A stretch of 64,000 nucleotides of DNA from contig NC_089858.1 of the NCBI RefSeq assembly GCF_036373705.1, forward strand, positions 14,193,249 through 14,257,248, in the 5' to 3' direction. Below, in pieces: positions 59,524 through 64,000 of the stretch (its first letter is position 1; each line of letters starts with the position of its first letter). The notes under the pieces are model-generated. The model made no database searches. It saw nothing but the letters and a program-made list of their open reading frames with translations, and was not told the DNA's origin. The stretch comes from Amia ocellicauda (taxonomy: Eukaryota; Chordata; Actinopteri; Amiiformes; Amiidae). Made by a program: the position numbers and the translations under genes.

Positions 59524-61944
59524 GGAGACACAGGGAGCATTTGGCAATTAACTGGCACAACAGAGGTATTTAGTGATGGACTGCAAGGAAAACCAGTTGC
59601 TCTCCAGAACCAGGGCTGGAGACAATGCTGTACTGTAGTGTAGCGTTAGCTCTGTGCTATAAACAAAGTAACAAGTAAAGTGCTGTACGCTAAACGCTCG
59701 AATTCTGCTAAAGGTGGCAATACATAAACTTGCTGCTCTATTTACATTTGTAAGCGATTTGAGAATCCAGTCCTTTTAAATAATCAGACTACACTACAGT
59801 GCAACACAACACACACATGCGCGTCTCTAGGCCGTGGTGCCGAAGCGCGGCTGTCCGTGTCTGTGCCGTCTAGAACTCTAGAACTGCAGCGGAATTCAGA
59901 ACTCCTGAAGAGACGTTCTCACCGCCATCCTCGGCCAACGCAGGTCCCGTCCCGGCCCAGCACTGCTCCCCGCTGTGTATGACGGTCTCTGACCCTGGGT
60001 CTGGGTATGTGTTTCACTCACTGTGTGTGCGTCCGCAGGGAGACGCGAAATCTCTAGCAAACATATGCAGATTATTCACACAAACACTCCCAACTCCACA
60101 GGCCATTGAGCATGAGAAGAGGCGTGCGCAACAGGGGGCTCCACTTGGGCAATTGTGTGGGGGTTTGTTGCCACCAGCCTACGTAAATGAAATAAACCAG
60201 TGTGGAGAGATGTGTTTGTTGAGTTTAGAAAAAGAAAGAACCCATGGTTTGTAGTTCATTATTTGAGAAGATATTGCGATTTCCGCGATAAGATACAGCT
60301 GAATAAACAGAGGAGCCCCGGTGTGCCGAAGGGAGTGTGTGGGGGGGTCGTCAGCACAGTGATGAATGTCTCGCCTCGCCTGAAGGACAGCACTTCATTA
60401 AAGCTGTTTTGCACAAGATTGAGGAATGTGTACGTCAAGTGAGACTGTTATCGACAAAACTACCCCTTAAACACACACACACACAATTTCAAACTTACAC
60501 CAAAAAGTGACTTTCAGTGAGACACCTGAGCTAGTCTTGATGCCTTGAAACATTTACATCTGCCAGAAACTCATCCTATTTAAATAATTGACAGCTTTAT
60601 TATTAATTTTAATATCAATGTTATGTGTGCAGTTGAATTCCAGTGGGTATTTCTTCCAATACCGCCCCCCAGTCAACCCCCACAAACCCACAGCAGACAA
60701 GAGCAGTTTTTAATGTTTTTACTCAGAAACCAACAAAAACAGACCTGCCAGGCTAGCTGACCCAATCGGCAACAGCTTCTGCCCCAAGGTACCGCACCAC
60801 ATTGAAGACAATTCAACACAATATACTGGGAGAGAGAGACGAGAGTGAAAAAGATGAGATCTGGATATACAGAAAGAATGAAAAGTGAAGCTGCAGAAAT
60901 ATACTGAGCCAAATACACAGGGAAGGAGAGATAAAGAGAGTAAAAGACAGACACAAGGAGAGAGAAGAGAGACAGACAGGGGCTGGAGAGGGGATTACAG
61001 CAGGGTTCTGTCCTGGCCGGTCTCTGGTTTAGATCTACAGACCTCAATACAGACAGATTTTAATCAATACGACTTCTCCCACCACCAGGGGGCTACACAG
61101 CAACTCTACTGACCAGGGTTCGAGAGGCAGAGGGGGGAGCAGAGACACTGCAGGACTGATGGGGATCACGTTATTGCAGAGAAACAGACCTGCTATTAAA
61201 GGGCTTCTGAGGGTGAGGGGTGGGGGAATCACCCAGACTGACTGTTCTGTCCACCTCACGAGAGAGACACAGCGGGACAAAGAGAAAGGGAGGAAGGAAT
61301 GAGAGAAGTGTGTGGGTCAAAGTACAGTACAGTACAGCAGGGTCTCCAGCCCATAAATTGAGGGTTCGAGCTGCAGGGAGTCCGGAGATAATCCCTGCCC
61401 CCCCCCCCCCCACCCTGACTGTCCACAGCACCTCTGCCTCTCTGTCCATCACAACCAAACAACTTTTTTTTTTTTTAACACATTTAAAATAAAACAATGA
61501 CAGCACTTTGTGTGATCATATCAGACACACTTGCCAACACACGCTCAGGTATCACGAACACGCATCCTAATAATCCTACACACAGCTACATGGCCCAGCG
61601 CGGGGGAGGGGGGCAGGCCAATTCCCAGTGCACAGCACACGGATCTGGGTCTTCCAGGGAGCTGCAGGGATGTGGGCCGGACTCTGCCCAGACAGAGAGA
61701 GCAGCGAACAAACAGACCTGCCATGATACAGGGACCCCCGCAGACACAGCCGAGCTGCACTGAGCGTCTGTGACAGACTCTGCACAGCACACAGGGCCCG
61801 CGCTACAGCACACACTCACAGGCTGCAGTCTGCTCCCTGTGGTGCTCGGTGTTGTCTGTGTCACAGTCAGATTTACTTTTTTGGAGAGGAGTGACCCTTT
61901 TAACATGGCAAGAGTCTGTAAATGTATTGATTTAGTTATTAAGT

Positions 61945-62019
<75 letters not shown>

Positions 62020-62392
62020 GTGAAGCAAGAGTCACCACACAGGTGAATACTTTTATTAATTAATGAGGTTAAATAAATATGCTTTTATAAAAAGTTTCAA
62101 TCTTGTCTTTTCTTCAAGGCATTTTTCTGTGACAGATGAAAATCTTGTTTAACTATAAATGTACACAGCTTCTTCACCCTGCATGCATGTATGTGTGTGT
62201 ATATATAAATATTTATATATACACAAACAGAGAGAGAGAGAGACCAGGCAAAACAGTATTATTTCAGGTAGCACCAGGGATTGGCCTTTTCTACAGCAGA
62301 CCCTGCAGCCTTCAGTGCTGTGCATTGGGAATCTGCACCAGGTCGTCCTGCGGGTCTCTGAGGGGCTGCGTTGGGCCGGGCCGGGCTGGGTT
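59524..62392. other. TMEM268 promoter region and ATP6V1G1 3' flank
   Basis: A GC-rich patch with CpGs at about 59820-60010 is the likely TMEM268 promoter. On the minus strand, GAGGATGGCG|GTGAGAACG near 59920-59935 could be the donor of a 5' UTR exon. The open frames at 59979-60442 resemble no family I know. Further right are AT/CA microsatellites (61952-62016) and purine-rich sequence. A minus-strand AATAAA at 62052-62057 may serve ATP6V1G1. Confidence 0.45.
62052..62057 (-). terminator. Candidate ATP6V1G1 polyadenylation signal
   Basis: AATAAA on the minus strand (TTTATT on plus), about 340 bases downstream of the ATP6V1G1 stop codon. Confidence 0.4.
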
Positions 62393-63852
62393 CTAGCCGC
62401 TGATCCGGTAGTTGGTGTGGATCTCAGGCTTGATGTCGCAGATCAGCGTGAGCAGGCTGGCCAGCACAGTCTCGCGGTTCTGCTGGTAGTTCCTCTCGAT
62501 CATCTTAATTTTGTCCACCGTCTCCTTGTCCACCTCAGTAGCGGAGTTACCATGGGAACCCAGGGCCTGCCAAAACACACACACAGTGAGGGGACACACA
62601 CAGTGAGGACACACAGTGAGGGGACACACACAGTGAGGACACACAGTGAGGGGACACACACAGTGAGGACACACAGTAAGGACACACACACACACACACA
62701 GTGAGGACACACAGTGAGGGGACACACACACACACACAGTGAGGACACACAGTGAGGGGACACACACACAGTGAGGACACACACACACACAAACACACCG
62801 TGAGGGGACACACACACACACACACCCCCCGTGAGGACACACTGTAACACACACAACAGGGCTCACAAGATCCTGACTCACTCTCACACCCTCTTGCTCT
62901 ATTTGTGTCTTTCTCCTCCCCCCCCCCCCCAAGTCCCCGAACTGTGTGTCCCCTCGCCCCCTGCAGTGTTGTCCCCCCTCATACCGCCTTCTCCTTGGTC
63001 TTGAACTCGTTCTCCCTCTGCAGCCGGTACTGCTCGATCTCTGCCTGCGCCTCCTCCTTGGCTTGCTTCAGACGCCGGTTCTTCCCTAAGACACAAAGAC
63101 ACATGAGGACAGAGACACACACACACACGGACGAGGTGCATTGAGAAGGAGAATGAAAGACACCGAATGACAGAGAGAGAAAGAGGAAGAGATGAGTGTG
63201 CAGGCCCTGTGACAGTGCAGTCCTCTGACACTGACCCAGACATTACACTCAACATCTCATCATTATACTAGATCAATATTAAACTATACTGTATCATTAC
63301 TGTTTTAGCAGTAAACAGCAGGAGTAGAACTGTTTTTAATAATAATAATAATCTCTCCGCCAGATCCTGTGCGGTTCGGCTTCGTTAGGTTTGGTTGGGG
63401 TTTCGGACAGGACGTCTCACTGACAGACGCATTAAAATACAGACAATTACTTGCTTAATTAACTCAGTAATAATAATAATAACATCATATTACAATAACA
63501 ACAAACAAACGACACGGTGCTGGTCACTCCGACCTTCCGTACAAAACAGCACTTACTGAATTACATCATTTCCACATTAGGTTTATAATATTTAATGTTG
63601 GGTCAGTATAATGTATATTTCTCGTTTTCTGTGTGTATAATATTGTAATTATTGCTGTTTGTATTGCCGGAGCTCCGGCCTGCAGTGTAATAACAGAGGT
63701 CATCTCTGCGGGGACAGAGAGACGTCAGCCCCGGACCCCACGGAACCCTCTGGCGGGGGCTTTGACTCACGTTTCCGGGCCTCGGCGACCTTCTCTGCCG
63801 CTCGTTTCTCGGCCTGGAGAAGCTGCTGGATGCCCTGCGACTGACTGGCCAT
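62393..63852 (-). CDS. ATP6V1G1: ATP6V1G1, V-type proton ATPase subunit G1, complete, 3 exons
   Basis: Exons in transcript order: 63852-63771, 63085-62985, 62566-62393. They join in phase to give 118 residues, the same length as human subunit G1. Subunit G pairs with subunit E to form the peripheral stalks that hold the V1 catalytic head against the membrane Vo sector, so it is needed for acidification of lysosomes, endosomes and secretory organelles. The N-terminal half is a charged helix almost identical to other vertebrates (MASQSQGIQQLLQAEKRAAE; RKNRRLKQAKEEAQAEIEQY). The C-terminal half (ATEVDKETVDKIKMIERNYQ; LLTLICDIKPEIHTNYRISG) is more diverged, as usual in this family. The start is the family's invariant MASQSQGIQ. 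ATP6V1G2 and G3 differ more in the N-terminal helix, so G1 is preferred. Confidence 0.96.
62575..62845. repeat. 'gtgaggggacacacacagtgaggacacaca' minisatellite in ATP6V1G1 intron 2
   Basis: About 10 alternating units of 'cacacagtgagg' and 'ggacacacacag', mixed with (CA)n. Reverse-strand frames read as long Cys/Val/Pro repeats and are not genes. The array begins within about 10 bp of the exon 3 acceptor. Confidence 0.9.
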
Positions 63853-63972
63853 GGCTGGGTGGACGGCGGTGTGCAGTGGATGTGGAAGCCGCGGTGAGGA
63901 GTCTCGGCGACGGTGTGTGAGAGAGAGGGACTGCGGGGGACTGACAGAGGAAGCGGAGTCAGCTGATCCGCT

Positions 63973-63982
63973 GTCATGTGAC
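63973..63982. promoter_or_regulatory. CLEAR/M-box-like E-box upstream of ATP6V1G1
   Basis: GTCATGTGAC differs by one base from the CLEAR consensus GTCACGTGAC bound by TFEB/TFE3/MITF and contains the M-box core TCATGTG. It lies 121 bp upstream of the ATP6V1G1 ATG in GC-rich promoter sequence. V-ATPase subunit genes are established TFEB targets, so placement and sequence agree. Confidence 0.6.
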
Positions 63983-64000
63983 CCGGGGTGCGTCACGGTG

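Noticed and set aside
59979-60442. Two overlapping plus-strand frames upstream of TMEM268
   Set aside because: They lie in the presumed promoter and flank, opposite to TMEM268; I recognise no homology and no splice signals.
62575-62845. Regularly spaced repeats resembling a CRISPR array
   Set aside because: The spacers are themselves repetitive CA words, unit length varies, and the array is inside a vertebrate intron; it is a minisatellite.

Overview
The window is vertebrate nuclear DNA, most likely from a ray-finned fish. The genes are spread over many small exons with GT-AG introns. Intergenic DNA is full of (CA)n, (CT)n, (AT)n and (AAT)n microsatellites, and the mobile DNA (Tc1/mariner, hAT, PIF/Harbinger, CR1/L2-like LINE debris) is the usual fish mixture. 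The species cannot be fixed from the sequence alone. All exon boundaries were read by eye from splice signals, reading phase and remembered vertebrate protein families; no alignment was run.

Six well-supported protein genes are present, left to right. TRUB2 (+, 11256-15476) is a mitochondrial pseudouridine synthase. COQ4 (-, 22479-16447) is a coenzyme Q biosynthesis protein. TRAF2 (+, 31671-45669) is a RING/TRAF signalling adaptor. FBXW5 (-, 52619-49211) is an F-box/WD40 substrate receptor. TMEM268 (-, 59523-56547) is a two-pass membrane protein. ATP6V1G1 (-, 63852-62393) is V-ATPase subunit G, and its promoter lies just inside the right edge. A partial minus-strand coding exon for a signal-anchor membrane protein sits at the left edge (1-98). 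In human these genes lie in three places on chromosome 9q: TRUB2/COQ4 at 9q34.11, TRAF2/FBXW5 at 9q34.3 and ATP6V1G1/TMEM268 at 9q32. The window joins all three pairs within about 53 kb.

The rest is intergenic or intronic and rich in repeats. Several mobile elements could be delimited to the base by terminal inverted repeats and target-site duplications. They are a Tc1 element in one copy of a roughly 1.2-kb tandem repeat (7402-8725), a PIF/Harbinger element with both ORFs and a nested Tc1 in COQ4 intron 4 (17147-20726), a Harbinger-like element with a nested Tc1 in TRUB2 intron 4 (12722-14350), and two non-autonomous hAT elements with exact 8-bp duplications (23552-24374 and 30078-30784). 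There is also a fold-back element (25284-25594) and a minisatellite split by a LINE fragment and a MITE in TRAF2 intron 3.

The genes do not form one pathway. TRUB2 and COQ4 are both mitochondrial, and TRAF2 and FBXW5 both act in ubiquitin signalling. I found no CRISPR array, operon, viral gene or clearly new biological system. The most interesting points are the nested and delimited transposons, a triplicated splice acceptor in TMEM268, the altered TRUB2/COQ4 arrangement, and a CLEAR-like site upstream of ATP6V1G1.
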